Assembly: GCA_050950205.1 (NCBI GenBank) | Contig: JBMNHF010000006.1 | Location: 1-40,820, forward strand | Source of the DNA: WRAV01 sp050950205 | GTDB lineage: Bacteria; Bacillota; Clostridia; Oscillospirales; Ruminococcaceae | Length of the DNA: 40,820 nucleotides | Direction: 5' to 3' | Notes under the pieces: generated by a model | Database searches by the model: none | The model's input: the letters and a program-made list of their open reading frames with translations, nothing else | Told to the model about the DNA's origin: nothing | In this document: piece after piece, positions 14,589-23,784 of the stretch | Layout of the letters: the number at the start of each line of letters is the position of its first letter | Position numbering within the stretch: the first letter of the stretch is position 1 | Program-made: the position numbers and the translations under genes

Positions 14589-14617
14589 TTGTTATTTTTG
14601 GCAAAACATTCTATAAT
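14589..14617 (+). promoter_or_regulatory. Promoter of the DUF951-prfA operon
   Basis: TTGTTA (14589-14594), 17-nt spacer, TATAAT (14612-14617). The leader to the DUF951 start is about 45 nt. Confidence 0.65.
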
Positions 14618-14669
14618 AAAATGTGGTCTATCATGTGGCCGTACTTTGCCAGATTTGGGGGTGGACTTT

Positions 14670-14882
14670 TTGGACGTAAGGGTGGGAGATATTCTCACAA
14701 TGAAGAAAAAGCATCCCTGTGGCGAAAACCGGTTTTTGGTCCTTCGCTCGGGTATGGACTTTCGCATTCGTTGCGTAGGCTGCGGGCGAGAGGTCATGGT
14801 GCCCCGGCTGCGATGCGAAAAGAACATCAAGGCCATCACTCGCCCCGAAACAGAGCCCAAAACGAAAGAAAGGCTTGGATAG
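14670..14882 (+). CDS. DUF951 family zinc-ribbon-like protein
   Basis: Small conserved Firmicute protein of 70 residues, function unknown. The core DVRVGDILTMKKKHPCG, then RCVGCGREVMVPR, has the family pattern of a short beta barrel with cysteines (HPCG, C-X2-C) that may bind zinc. I choose the TTG at 14670 after GGGGGTGG, which gives the family N terminus; a GTG at 14661 is possible. DUF951 genes often lie beside translation or GTPase genes; here the next gene is prfA, 41 bases on, suggesting a role near translation or RNA. That link is an inference from position. Confidence 0.85.
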   Translation: MDVRVGDILTMKKKHPCGENRFLVLRSGMDFRIRCVGCGREVMVPRLRCEKNIKAITRPETEPKTKERLG

Positions 14883-14923
14883 CATTTCTTTTATACTAGT
14901 TACAGAATAGGAATGGAGCTTGT

Positions 14924-15997
14924 ATGCTGGATAAACTGCAAAGTGTCGCCGATCGCTACGATGAGGTAAACCGTCAGCTGATGGATCCCGATGTGGTGAC
15001 GGACAACAAAAACTATACCGCTCTCATGCGGGAACTAAAGCATCTTACCCCCATTGTGGAGAAGTATAACGAGTACAAATCCGCCCAAAAGGCGGCGGAG
15101 GAAGCCAAGGAAATCCTGAGCGATTCTTCCCAAGACAAAGATTTTCGGGCTATGGCGGAAGAAGAGCTTGCGGAAAGCCGGGCTATTATGGAGCGCTGCG
15201 CCGAGGAACTGAAGGTACTCCTTTTGCCCCGCGATCCCAACGACGATAAAAACGTCATTATTGAAATCCGGGGAGGGGCCGGGGGAGACGAAGCGGCCTT
15301 GTTTGCTGCTACCCTTTTCCGGATGTACTCCATGTATGCCGAAGCACGCCGATGGAAAACCGAAATTTACAATGCCAACGCCACCGAACTAGGAGGCTAT
15401 AAGGAAATCGCCTTCTCTGTCAATGGGGAGGGGGCCTATTCCCGCCTGAAATTTGAAAGTGGTGTGCACCGCGTACAGCGGGTTCCCGAAACCGAATCCC
15501 AGGGCCGGGTTCACACCTCCACCGTTACCGTAGCGGTATTGCCTGAGGTAGAGGACGTGGAGGTGGAAATTGATCCCGGTGATTTGCAGATTGATACCTT
15601 TCGTTCCGGGGGAGCCGGCGGTCAGCATGTCAACAAAACAGAAAGCGCCATTCGCATTACCCACCTTCCCACCGGTCTGGTGGTGGAGTGTCAGGATGAG
15701 CGCAGCCAACACAAAAACAAAGAAAAGGCTATGAAAATTCTCCGCTCCCGCCTGTACGAAAAGATGCAGGCAGAGCAAAACGCCGCCATTGCCTCCCAGC
15801 GGAAGCTTCAGGTGGGCACTGGTGACCGTTCCGAGCGGATTCGTACCTACAACTATCCCCAGGGGCGTGTTTCTGATCACCGAATCAATTTGACCCTTTA
15901 TCGGCTGGACGCCATTCTCGATGGAGATCTGGATGAACTGTTGGATGCCTTGATCACCTTTGACCAGGCGGAAAAGCTTCAGTCGGCTGGTGCATGA
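14924..15997 (+). CDS. prfA: Peptide chain release factor 1
   Basis: Recognises UAA and UAG stop codons and triggers peptidyl-tRNA hydrolysis on the ribosome. 357 residues, standard. The anticodon-like tripeptide region reads RVPETESQGR (a PxT form, which marks RF1 rather than the SPF of RF2), and the catalytic loop is GGAGGQHVNKTESAIR. The N-terminal coiled region spans about residues 1-100. The ATG at 14924 follows GGAG at a normal distance. It overlaps the next gene by four bases (ATGA), which makes termination and tRNA modification genes translationally coupled. Confidence 0.96.
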   Translation: MLDKLQSVADRYDEVNRQLMDPDVVTDNKNYTALMRELKHLTPIVEKYNEYKSAQKAAEEAKEILSDSSQDKDFRAMAEEELAESRAIMERCAEELKVLLLPRDPNDDKNVIIEIRGGAGGDEAALFAATLFRMYSMYAEARRWKTEIYNANATELGGYKEIAFSVNGEGAYSRLKFESGVHRVQRVPETESQGRVHTSTVTVAVLPEVEDVEVEIDPGDLQIDTFRSGGAGGQHVNKTESAIRITHLPTGLVVECQDERSQHKNKEKAMKILRSRLYEKMQAEQNAAIASQRKLQVGTGDRSERIRTYNYPQGRVSDHRINLTLYRLDAILDGDLDELLDALITFDQAEKLQSAGA

Positions 15998-17040
15998 TGG
16001 ACGGAGCGTTTCATACCCAGTTGCTTCCCGCTACGGCTCAACCAAAGGATCCGGCAGTGGAACAGGCGGCAAAGCTCCTTCGACAGGGGGAGCTGGTGGC
16101 CATTCCTACCGAAACGGTTTACGGCTTAGCGGCCAATGCTCTGAACCCAGATGCAGTGGAAAAAATTTTTCGGGCCAAAGGCCGACCTCAGGATAACCCC
16201 TTAATTGTTCATATCGCTTCCATCGGGGAGATGGACGCTTTGGTGACAAAAATACCGGATAAAGCACGAAAACTGGCAGAAGCATTCTGGCCGGGTCCTC
16301 TCACTATGGTGCTGCCCCGAAGCAGCCGGGTTCCGGATGTTGTCACAGCGGGGCTGAATACGGTAGCCATTCGCATGCCCTCTCACCCCATAGCGCGGGC
16401 GGTGATACGGGCTGCCGGCGTTCCCATTGCAGCACCCTCCGCCAATCTTTCGGGGAAACCCAGCCCCACCACTGCCCGCCACTGCATGGAGGATTTGTCC
16501 GGCAAGATTCCTCTGGTGCTGGACGGCGGCTCCTGCCAAGTGGGGGTGGAGTCCACCGTGGTCACCTTGGCCGGCGATATCCCAAGGCTGCTTAGGCCCG
16601 GCGCCGTAACGGCAGAGCAGCTTCGGGAGGTTTTGGGCCTTCTGGAAGTAGATTCTGCTGTGTTGGACAAAGTAACCGAAGGGCCGGTAGCCTCTCCCGG
16701 AATGAAATATATGCACTATTCCCCCAAGGCTTCGGTGGTGATGATCACCGGGCCCTGGTCGGCTTGTAAGGACTTTTTAGTTCAGAAACAAGATGAGGGG
16801 GTATGGGCCTTGGTCTTTGATGAGGATCTGAGGGACTGCCCCCTTCCTGCCATTGGCTTAGGCCCTCAAAATGACCCCGCCAAACAGGCCCAGAACCTTT
16901 TTTCTGCCTTGCGGGAACTGGACGAAAAGCAAGCAAGGGTGGTGTATGCCAGAGCTCCTATGGAAGAGGGCATGGGGTTGGCAGTTTACAACCGGCTGAT
17001 TCGAGCGGCGGGCTTTTCGGTCATTCACTTAACGGCCTAA
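15994..17040 (+). CDS. Threonylcarbamoyl-AMP synthase, Sua5 type
   Basis: Makes L-threonylcarbamoyladenylate from threonine, bicarbonate and ATP, the first step of t6A37 modification of ANN-decoding tRNAs. 348 residues: an N-terminal YrdC domain (about 20-205) with IPTETVYGLAANA, KGRPQDNPLIVH, FWPGPLTMVL, IRMPSHPIA and PIAAPSANLSGKPSPT, then the smaller Sua5 domain joined by the MKYMHYSPKA linker. This two-domain layout distinguishes it from short TsaC. It starts in the prfA stop codon. The same prfA - sua5 order is seen in many Firmicutes (ywlC neighbourhood). Confidence 0.94.
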   Translation: MMDGAFHTQLLPATAQPKDPAVEQAAKLLRQGELVAIPTETVYGLAANALNPDAVEKIFRAKGRPQDNPLIVHIASIGEMDALVTKIPDKARKLAEAFWPGPLTMVLPRSSRVPDVVTAGLNTVAIRMPSHPIARAVIRAAGVPIAAPSANLSGKPSPTTARHCMEDLSGKIPLVLDGGSCQVGVESTVVTLAGDIPRLLRPGAVTAEQLREVLGLLEVDSAVLDKVTEGPVASPGMKYMHYSPKASVVMITGPWSACKDFLVQKQDEGVWALVFDEDLRDCPLPAIGLGPQNDPAKQAQNLFSALRELDEKQARVVYARAPMEEGMGLAVYNRLIRAAGFSVIHLTA

Positions 17041-17102
17041 TATCTTTGACTAAAGGTGACAATTATAAGCGCAACAGCGTTGATATAGATGATGGAGAGA
17101 TT

Positions 17103-17729
17103 ATGATTTCAAAACGTATTTTAGTGGGATTGACCGGACAGACCGGTGCAGGCAAAACAGTGGTGAGCCGCTATCTACAACAAAAAGGATATCAGGTCAT
17201 CAATGCTGACGCAGTTGCCCGGGAAGTGGTGGCCAAAGGCAGCCAGTGTCTGTTGGATTTGGTCCTTGCTTTTGGGGTGGATATTCTGCAGGCGGACGGC
17301 ACCCTAAACCGGCGCAAGCTGGGGGATATTGTTTTTACAGACCCCGAAAAACGGAAAACCCTCAATCGCATTACCTTTCCCTATATTCAGGAGGAGATTT
17401 TTTCCCGGGTGGAGCAGTTGCAGCAGCAGGGAGCAGACATTGTGTTTCTGGATGCTCCCACTCTGTTTGAAAGCGGCACTCACAAGCGGTGTGATCAGAT
17501 TGTAAGTGTCATAGCACCGCCGGAAATTCGCTTGGAGCGGATTTTGCAGCGAGACGATATCACCCAAGAGCAGGGAAAGGCCAGAATGTCAGCCCAGCAT
17601 CCAGATGAGTTTTACACGACACGTTCGCATCATGTCCTTGTCAACGACAGCAGTCTGCCCGATTTGTTTGCGCAGGTGGATGAGATGTTGGCAGAGCTGC
17701 AAAAGCTGATAACCGGGGAGGGTGCATGA
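17103..17729 (+). CDS. coaE: Dephospho-CoA kinase
   Basis: Last step of CoA synthesis: phosphorylates the 3'-hydroxyl of dephospho-CoA. 208 residues from the ATG at 17103 (GGAGAG upstream). The P-loop is GLTGQTGAGKT, a variant of the usual GGIGSGKS. The substrate segment reads VINADAVAREVV (the first Asp of the usual DAD is Asn), and there are RRKLGDIVF, VFLDAPTLFESG and RMSAQHPDEF segments. A longer frame from 17046 lacks a ribosome site. The stop overlaps the following lipoprotein gene by four bases. Confidence 0.92.
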   Translation: MISKRILVGLTGQTGAGKTVVSRYLQQKGYQVINADAVAREVVAKGSQCLLDLVLAFGVDILQADGTLNRRKLGDIVFTDPEKRKTLNRITFPYIQEEIFSRVEQLQQQGADIVFLDAPTLFESGTHKRCDQIVSVIAPPEIRLERILQRDDITQEQGKARMSAQHPDEFYTTRSHHVLVNDSSLPDLFAQVDEMLAELQKLITGEGA

Positions 17730-18301
17730 AGCTTCCAAGAAAATCTGGCGGCAATCGTTTTATTTTTCTGTTGGCGGCAATCCTAATATTGGCCGGATGC
17801 ACGCGTTTTGCTTTTTTGCACTTTTACCGCGCTGCCTATCCTGTCCATTATCGGGAGACGGTGCTGGCCTGCGCCGAGGAGCGGGGACTGGCTCCGGAGC
17901 TTGTCTTTGCCGTCATTCACTGCGAAAGCGGCTTTGATCATCAGGCGGTTTCCTATGTGGAGGCCCGGGGACTGATGCAGATTACCGAAGATACCTTTGA
18001 GTGGGCCCGCTGGCGGATGGGGGACGATGGGGACAGAACCTTTGGCGATATGTTTGTGCCCGAAACCAACATCCGGTATGGTACCGCTATTTTGCATCTG
18101 CTGATGGAAGAATTTAAAGGGGAACGGGAAGTTCTTGCTGCTTATCATGCCGGCTGGGGTAGTGTCAAGGGGTGGCTTGCCAAGGAGGAATACTCCCGGG
18201 ACGGGTATACCCTGGATCACATTCCCTTTGGGGATACTCGAGCCTATGTGACCAAGGTGCTGGAAACCAAGAAGATCTACGGCAAGCTGTATCGTTTTTA
18301 A
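17726..18301 (+). CDS. Lytic transglycosylase-like lipoprotein
   Basis: Predicted membrane-anchored murein hydrolase, 191 residues. The N terminus has basic residues, a hydrophobic stretch (12-24) and a lipobox ILAGC with Cys25. The SLT domain begins at about residue 40: ELVFAVIHCESGFDHQAVS with the catalytic Glu67, then EARGLMQITEDTFEWA, and an NIRYGTAIL and AAYHAGWGSVKGW segment typical of the fold. It should cut glycan strands between MurNAc and GlcNAc outside the cell. The ATG overlaps the coaE stop (ATGA). Confidence 0.9.
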   Translation: MKLPRKSGGNRFIFLLAAILILAGCTRFAFLHFYRAAYPVHYRETVLACAEERGLAPELVFAVIHCESGFDHQAVSYVEARGLMQITEDTFEWARWRMGDDGDRTFGDMFVPETNIRYGTAILHLLMEEFKGEREVLAAYHAGWGSVKGWLAKEEYSRDGYTLDHIPFGDTRAYVTKVLETKKIYGKLYRF

Positions 18302-18374
18302 GAAGCTGCCCTTGTCCCCTTTGACTGCATTCTATGCCTACTAGCAACGCAAACGATTGAAAGGATGAGTGACT

Positions 18375-19787
18375 ATGTCCCAACAAAATAAAACAGCCGG
18401 GGAATTGCTGGCCGAACAGCTATGCTACAAGCCGGAAAATGCCGGAATCCTCATGGGGGAGGATGAGCTCAAACAGGCCTTTGATTTCTGCGAGGGCTAC
18501 AAAACCTTCCTGGATATGGCAAAAACCGAACGGGAAGCAGTGGAATACACCGAGAACCTGCTGCAAAAGAATGGATTTGAGCTGTTTGATCCCCAAAAAG
18601 CCTACCAACCGGGAGATAAAATTTATCTCAACAATCGGGGAAAGGCTTTGATCATTGCGGCTATCGGCAAACGCTCTCTTTCCGAAGGAGTGCGCATTGT
18701 GGCCAGCCATATCGATTCCCCAAGAATTGATCTCAAACAGCGTCCTCTCTATGAAGAGGCCCAGCTGGCCATGCTGAAAACCCATTATTACGGCGGCGTG
18801 CGAAAATACCAGTGGGTGACCATTCCTCTGGCGCTGCACGGCGTCATCATCAAAAAAGACGGGACCACAGTGCAGGTTTCCATTGGTGAGTCCCAGGACG
18901 ATCCTGTTTTCTGCATCAACGACTTGTTGCCTCATCTTTCCCGGGAGCAGAACAAGCGTCCCCTCCACGAAGGTATTAAGGGAGAGGAATTAAATGTTCT
19001 GGTGGGCTCTCTTCCCTTTAAGGACGATAAAGCCAGTGAAAAAGTAAAGCTTCATATTCTCAAGCTGCTGTTTGAAAAATACGGAATCATCGAAGCGGAC
19101 TTCCTTTCTGCTGAGCTCAGTTTGGTTCCCGCTTTCAAGGCCCGGGATTTGGGGCTGGACCGCTCCATGGTGGGGGCCTATGGTCACGACGACAGAGTGT
19201 GTGCCTACACTTCCTTAATGGCCTGTCTTAATCATCCTCAGCCGGAATATACCTGGGTGAACATTCTGGCCGATAAGGAAGAAACCGGTTCTGATGGAAA
19301 TACCGGACTCAATTCCCGCTTTTTGGAGCATTTTATACAGGATCTGGCCGGTAGTCAGAGACTGGAGGGCCGCCATGTGCTGGAGAAAAGCGAGTGCCTT
19401 TCCGCCGACGTCAATGCCGCCTTTGACCCAACCTTCCCTGACGTACACGAGAAGAAAAATGCCTGCTACCTCAACTACGGTGCAGTCATGAGCAAGTATA
19501 CCGGAGCTGGCGGCAAGGGAGGCACCAACGATGCTTCCGCGGAATTTGTGGGGCGCATTCGCCGCATCTTTGATGAGGCGGGAGTGGTTTGGCAGACGGC
19601 CGAGCTAGGCAAGGTGGACGCCGGTGGCGGCGGTACGGTGGCCAAATTTATCTCCCGGCTGGGGGCTGACGTGGTGGATATCGGGGTTCCCGTTCTCTCC
19701 ATGCATTCTCCCTTCGAGGTAGTGGCCAAAACCGATGTTTATCAGGCCTACAAAGCTTTTGGAGCATTTGTGTCCAACAAAGCCTGA
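18375..19787 (+). CDS. M18-family aminopeptidase
   Basis: Cytoplasmic di-zinc aminopeptidase, 470 residues, related to ApeA/Lap4 types that release N-terminal (often acidic or neutral) residues from peptides. Metal and catalytic motifs: VASHIDSPRIDLK (His and Asp), GAYGHDDRVCAY, ADKEETGSDGNTGLNS (the Glu pair), SADVNAAFDP, and MHSPFEVVAKTD near the C terminus. The ATG at 18375 lies nine bases after AAGGA; a GTG at 18369 is too close. The 73-bp gap before it has no clear promoter. Confidence 0.93.
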   Translation: MSQQNKTAGELLAEQLCYKPENAGILMGEDELKQAFDFCEGYKTFLDMAKTEREAVEYTENLLQKNGFELFDPQKAYQPGDKIYLNNRGKALIIAAIGKRSLSEGVRIVASHIDSPRIDLKQRPLYEEAQLAMLKTHYYGGVRKYQWVTIPLALHGVIIKKDGTTVQVSIGESQDDPVFCINDLLPHLSREQNKRPLHEGIKGEELNVLVGSLPFKDDKASEKVKLHILKLLFEKYGIIEADFLSAELSLVPAFKARDLGLDRSMVGAYGHDDRVCAYTSLMACLNHPQPEYTWVNILADKEETGSDGNTGLNSRFLEHFIQDLAGSQRLEGRHVLEKSECLSADVNAAFDPTFPDVHEKKNACYLNYGAVMSKYTGAGGKGGTNDASAEFVGRIRRIFDEAGVVWQTAELGKVDAGGGGTVAKFISRLGADVVDIGVPVLSMHSPFEVVAKTDVYQAYKAFGAFVSNKA

Positions 19788-19807
19788 CAAAGCTTTTAGA
19801 CCACACC

Positions 19808-19836
19808 TTGAATCCCCGGAGTTATCTTGTTATAAT
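19808..19836 (+). promoter_or_regulatory. Promoter of trkAH
   Basis: TTGAAT (19808-19813), 17-nt spacer, TATAAT (19831-19836). Transcription should start near 19843, just before the hairpin at 19846-19879. Confidence 0.75.
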
Positions 19837-19845
19837 AAGGAAATT

Positions 19846-19879
19846 ACAACCCTCCTGTACAGACGAACTGGAGGGTTGT
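19846..19879 (+). repeat. 5' leader stem-loop of trkA
   Basis: Perfect 10-bp inverted repeat ACAACCCTCC / GGAGGGTTGT with a 14-nt loop, beginning about three bases from the predicted transcript start. No T-run follows, so it is not a usual terminator. It may be an RNA stability element, or an operator on DNA. Confidence 0.6.
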
Positions 19880-19907
19880 ATCACTAATTCGTTGCAAGGG
19901 GCTTGGA

Positions 19908-21269
19908 ATGAACATTGTGATCGTAGGGGACGGCAAAGTGGGATATACCCTGGCCGACCAACTTTGTAAGGAAGGGTATAACATTACCGTAATTGATAAA
20001 AACGCCGAGGCTCTGATGCATACCCAAGAAACACTGGATGTGATGGGTGTGTTGGGGAATGGAGCCAGCATCGCTGTGCAGACCGAGGCCGGGGTGCCGG
20101 ATTGCGATGTGCTGATTGCTGCTACCTCTGCAGACGAAATGAATATGCTCTGTTGCCTCACTGCCAAAAACCTGGGAGCCAAGCACACCATTGCCCGCAT
20201 CCGCAATCCGGAGTATATGTCCCAACTTCAGACGCTTAAGGAGCAGTTTGGCCTTTCCATGACGGTAAACCCCGAGTTGGAGGCCGCGCGGGAAATTGCC
20301 CGAGTGGTCAAGTTTTCTCCGGCTCTCAAAATCGATACCTTTTCCAAGGGGCAGGTGGAGCTGATTGAGTTTAAAATCAGCAAGGATTCTTCCATTGCCG
20401 GCAAAAAGCTGATGGAGCTACCTGCCACCACCAATACTAAAGTGCTGATTTGCGCCGTAGACCGGGATGGAGAAGTATTTATTCCCCGAGGTGACTTTCA
20501 GCTGTTGCAGGGGGATCACATCCACATTACCGGAACCACCGGGGATATTACCAAATTCCTACATTCCATTGGGGAAGATCAAATGCCCATTCGCACCATT
20601 ATGATTGTGGGCGGTGGCAGAATATGCTACTATCTTTCCCATATGCTGCTGGAAGATCGGGGCGTTGCCATCAAAATCATTGAAAAAAACCGAGAGCGCT
20701 GCGACGAGCTTTGCGAGCTGCTGCCCAGGGTTACCGTCATTCACGGGGACGGTTCCGATATCGAGCTGCTGGAAAGCGAAGGAATGGAGCAGATGGACGC
20801 CTTTATTGCACTGACCGGTATGGATGAGGAAAACCTTATCATGTCTATGGTGGCATCCTACAAAGGGATTCCCAAAATTATCACCAAGACCGGACGCTTT
20901 AAATATATACCCCTCATTTCCAGAATGGGGATCGATACGGTGGTCAACCCCAAAAGCACCACCACCAGTCAAATTGTTCAGTATGTGCGGGCCATGAGCA
21001 ATGCCGAAGGCTCCAACATCAAAACACTGCATAAAATTCTGAACGGCAATGCCGAAGCCGTGGAGTTTGTCGCTACCGACAAAACCAGAAATTTGGATAT
21101 TCCCTTAAAGAATCTGCGCCTGAAGAAAAATCTGCTTATCGCTGTGATTGTGCGGGAAGGCAGAGTAATTATTCCCCATGGTCAGGATGTGATTCAAAAG
21201 AACGACAGTGTCATTGTGGTGACCAGTGAACATCGCTTAACCGACCTCAACGACATTTACCGCGATTGA
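19908..21269 (+). CDS. trkA: Trk potassium uptake peripheral protein TrkA
   Basis: Cytoplasmic gating subunit of the Trk/Ktr potassium channel, 453 residues, with two RCK repeats. Each has a Rossmann nucleotide site: MNIVIVGDGKVGYTLADQL at residue 1 and IMIVGGGRICYYLS at about 227. Each is followed by a TrkA-C domain (about 137-215 and 365-453). Nucleotide binding (NAD(H) or ATP/ADP) controls the channel. AAGGGG precedes the ATG. TrkH follows after 39 bases. Confidence 0.94.
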   Translation: MNIVIVGDGKVGYTLADQLCKEGYNITVIDKNAEALMHTQETLDVMGVLGNGASIAVQTEAGVPDCDVLIAATSADEMNMLCCLTAKNLGAKHTIARIRNPEYMSQLQTLKEQFGLSMTVNPELEAAREIARVVKFSPALKIDTFSKGQVELIEFKISKDSSIAGKKLMELPATTNTKVLICAVDRDGEVFIPRGDFQLLQGDHIHITGTTGDITKFLHSIGEDQMPIRTIMIVGGGRICYYLSHMLLEDRGVAIKIIEKNRERCDELCELLPRVTVIHGDGSDIELLESEGMEQMDAFIALTGMDEENLIMSMVASYKGIPKIITKTGRFKYIPLISRMGIDTVVNPKSTTTSQIVQYVRAMSNAEGSNIKTLHKILNGNAEAVEFVATDKTRNLDIPLKNLRLKKNLLIAVIVREGRVIIPHGQDVIQKNDSVIVVTSEHRLTDLNDIYRD

Positions 21270-21308
21270 TAATGGCGGAGAATTTTCTCCCGGGGGCGAA
21301 TATCACAT

Positions 21309-22760
21309 ATGAACTATAAGCTGATTCTTCAATATTTAGGCAAGGTGCTTTCTCTGCTTGCTGTATTAATGCTATTGCCGTTGTTGGTATCGCTGTTCCA
21401 CAGTGATTTGATGGAAGTTTGGGCCTTTTTCTTCACCAGTCTTTTGCTGGCGGGGGTGGGGCTTCCCCTTGGCAGGCTACAGTGTACCACCACCAGACTA
21501 TACGCCAAGGAAGGCTTTATTATTGTGGCGGTAAGCTGGCTGGCCCTGTCACTTTTTGGAGCCTTACCCTTTTATTTTAGCGGTGCCATCCCTCATTTTA
21601 TGGACTGTTTGTTTGAATCTGTTTCGGGCTTTACCACCACTGGGGCCTCCGTTCTACAGGAAGTGGAGAGCCTCTCGCCCGGTATCTTGTTCTGGCGCAG
21701 CTTTACTCACTGGATCGGCGGTATGGGAGTGCTGATTTTTTTAATGGCTATCATTCCGGCGGTGGCAGGAGATCGAACGCTCCATCTGCTTAAGGCAGAA
21801 TCCCCCGGCCATGCTCCCGGCAAGCTTTTGCCCAAAATGCACCAGAGCTCTATGCTGCTCTACGTTATTTATCTGGTGCTTACCTTGGTGCAGTTTTTGT
21901 TTTTAATAGCGGGGGGGATGACTCCCTTCCACAGCATTGTCACCGCTATGGGAACGGCCAGTACCGGCGGTTTTTCCGCCATGAACGCCTCCATTGCCGG
22001 GTATAACAGCCTTTATTGCGAAATTGTGGTTACCATATTCATGGTTTTGTGTGGTATCAATTTTAATATTTTTTATTTAATCCTTATCCGCAATGTCACA
22101 GGGGCTTTAAAAAATGAAGAATTGCGGGTATATTTTGGTGTGTTGGCGGTTGCCATTGCCTTAATCACCATCAACCTGACCGGAACTGTCTATCCCACCG
22201 TAGGACAATCCTTGCGCTACGCTTCCTTTCAGGTCGGTTCCTACATCACCACCACAGGTTATTTCAGCATTACCCAAATGAATTGGCCTTTATTTAGTAA
22301 AGTTATTCTATTGTCCCTTATGTTCATTGGGGGCTGTTCCGGTTCCACTGCAGGAGGACTGAAAATCTCTCGAATCATCATTACCTGGAAAGAGATCAAA
22401 CGCACTTTATTTCAGATCATCCATCCTCGCTCGGTGGAAATCGTCAAGCTGGACGGCAAGGCGGTGGACAAAGGCGTGGTCCAGGGGGTTTGTGTTTATA
22501 GTTGTCTTTGTATGTTTCTATTTTTTATTTCCCTGTTAGTTGTATCTTTTGATAACATGGATATAGAAACCACTGTGGCAGCGGTTGCTTCTTGTCTCAA
22601 CAACGTGGGGGCAGGTCTTGGTAAGGTTGGACCCGGCGGCAATTATGCCGGTTTTTCCGTGCTGAGCAAAGGAGTGCTGGCCTTTAATATGTTGCTGGGA
22701 AGATTGGAGCTTTATCCCCTACTGTTGCTAATTTCCCCCCGCACTTGGAGAAAGGTGTAA
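21309..22760 (+). CDS. trkH: Trk potassium transporter membrane subunit
   Basis: Potassium-translocating membrane protein of 483 residues with four M1-P-M2 repeats. Pore segments with filter glycines can be seen: SVSGFTTTGAS (about 101), GTASTGGFSA (about 217), GSYITTTGY (about 308) and VASCLNNVGAGLG (about 428). It forms the pore gated by TrkA. The 22-segment hydrophobic pattern and the ending RLELYPLLLLISPRTWRK are typical of Firmicute TrkH/KtrB proteins. It directly follows trkA in the same operon, with DUF503 four bases downstream. Confidence 0.94.
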   Translation: MNYKLILQYLGKVLSLLAVLMLLPLLVSLFHSDLMEVWAFFFTSLLLAGVGLPLGRLQCTTTRLYAKEGFIIVAVSWLALSLFGALPFYFSGAIPHFMDCLFESVSGFTTTGASVLQEVESLSPGILFWRSFTHWIGGMGVLIFLMAIIPAVAGDRTLHLLKAESPGHAPGKLLPKMHQSSMLLYVIYLVLTLVQFLFLIAGGMTPFHSIVTAMGTASTGGFSAMNASIAGYNSLYCEIVVTIFMVLCGINFNIFYLILIRNVTGALKNEELRVYFGVLAVAIALITINLTGTVYPTVGQSLRYASFQVGSYITTTGYFSITQMNWPLFSKVILLSLMFIGGCSGSTAGGLKISRIIITWKEIKRTLFQIIHPRSVEIVKLDGKAVDKGVVQGVCVYSCLCMFLFFISLLVVSFDNMDIETTVAAVASCLNNVGAGLGKVGPGGNYAGFSVLSKGVLAFNMLLGRLELYPLLLLISPRTWRKV

Positions 22761-22764
22761 GATT

Positions 22765-23046
22765 ATGCTGATTGGAACCCTAAAACTTACCTTTCATCTC
22801 CCCTGGGCCAACTCTTTAAAGGACAAGCGCATGATGGTCAAAAGCATTTGCACCAAGCTGCGCAGTAAATTTTACGTTTCGGTAGCCGAGGTGGAAAGTC
22901 AGGACGTGCACCGCACTGCTGTAATTGGCGTCGCCTGTGTTGCTTCGTCCACCTCCCAAATCGACAGTGTGCTGGATCATCTCATTGCTTGGCTGGAAAA
23001 CAACTGTGAGGCCGAGCTGGTAGAGATTCAGCGAGAAATCCTATAA
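22765..23046 (+). CDS. DUF503 family protein (YlxP-like)
   Basis: Small conserved protein of 93 residues, function unknown. The family pattern SLKDKRMMVKSICTKLRSKFYVSVAEVESQD, VIGVACVASS and the alternating beta-alpha layout suggest a ferredoxin-like fold. YlxP relatives lie in the nusA-infB-rbfA region in many Firmicutes and are thought to be linked with ribosome work. Here it follows trkH after four bases, so it is at least co-transcribed with it. Confidence 0.88.
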   Translation: MLIGTLKLTFHLPWANSLKDKRMMVKSICTKLRSKFYVSVAEVESQDVHRTAVIGVACVASSTSQIDSVLDHLIAWLENNCEAELVEIQREIL

Positions 23047-23057
23047 AGGAGATTGCT

Positions 23058-23648
23058 GTGAATCATAAAGAACGCTTTTTATCCATCTATCAGGAACAGA
23101 TTACAAGAGAAGGGGCAGATAAGCTGCTGGATTACCTGACCGGACCTTCCAGCGACTTTTTTACGGCTCCTGCTTCTATGCGCTTTCACGGCTCTTACCC
23201 CGGGGGATTGGTGGAACACAGTCTGAATGTCTACGACTGTCTGACCGCCTATCTGGAGCGGGAACGGGTAAGGGAGATGTACGGTATGCACTACTCCCCG
23301 GAGTCCATTGCCATCTGCGGCTTGCTCCACGATTTGTGCAAGGTTAATACATACCGGCCAGGATTTCGCAACGTAAAGGACGAAAACGGCGTCTGGCAGC
23401 AGGTGCCATCCTACGATTATGAAGATCGTTTGCCATATGGCCATGGAGAAAAATCGGTTTACATCATCACCGGTTTTATGCGGTTAAGCAGGGAGGAAGC
23501 CTTTGCCATCCGCTATCACATGGGATTTTCCGGCATCGAGGACAAGCGAAACATCGGGGAAGCTTTTGAGCGTTTTCCTCTGGCTTTTGCTCTCAACGTG
23601 GCTGATATGGAGGCTACCTACTTTTTGGAGGGAAAATTAAACAAATAG
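23058..23648 (+). CDS. HD-domain hydrolase
   Basis: Metal-dependent phosphohydrolase of the HD superfamily, 196 residues. Metal ligands are seen in PGGLVEHSLNVYD, CGLLHDLCK (the HD pair), LPYGHGEKS, IRYHMG and LNVADMEA. The layout resembles the HD part of the YhaM-type 3'-5' exoribonuclease, without its OB domain. The start is GTG at 23058 after AAAGGAG. The natural substrate (nucleotide or RNA) cannot be told from sequence. It is the last gene of the trk operon. Confidence 0.88.
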   Translation: MNHKERFLSIYQEQITREGADKLLDYLTGPSSDFFTAPASMRFHGSYPGGLVEHSLNVYDCLTAYLERERVREMYGMHYSPESIAICGLLHDLCKVNTYRPGFRNVKDENGVWQQVPSYDYEDRLPYGHGEKSVYIITGFMRLSREEAFAIRYHMGFSGIEDKRNIGEAFERFPLAFALNVADMEATYFLEGKLNK

Positions 23649-23693
23649 TACAAGCATTGAGCGGTAAATGGTTAAAATTCACCGGACGCGTCA

Positions 23694-23722
23694 TTGCTTA
23701 CTGTCGAAAACTTGGGTATAAT
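23694..23722 (+). promoter_or_regulatory. pfkA promoter
   Basis: TTGCTT (23694-23699), 17-nt spacer, TATAAT (23717-23722). The leader is about 55 nt. Confidence 0.65.
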
Positions 23723-23784
23723 CGAAAGGAAGCATATTTTTCTTGTGAAAAGGATGCTAGGTATTATTTCTGGGAGGTAACTCA

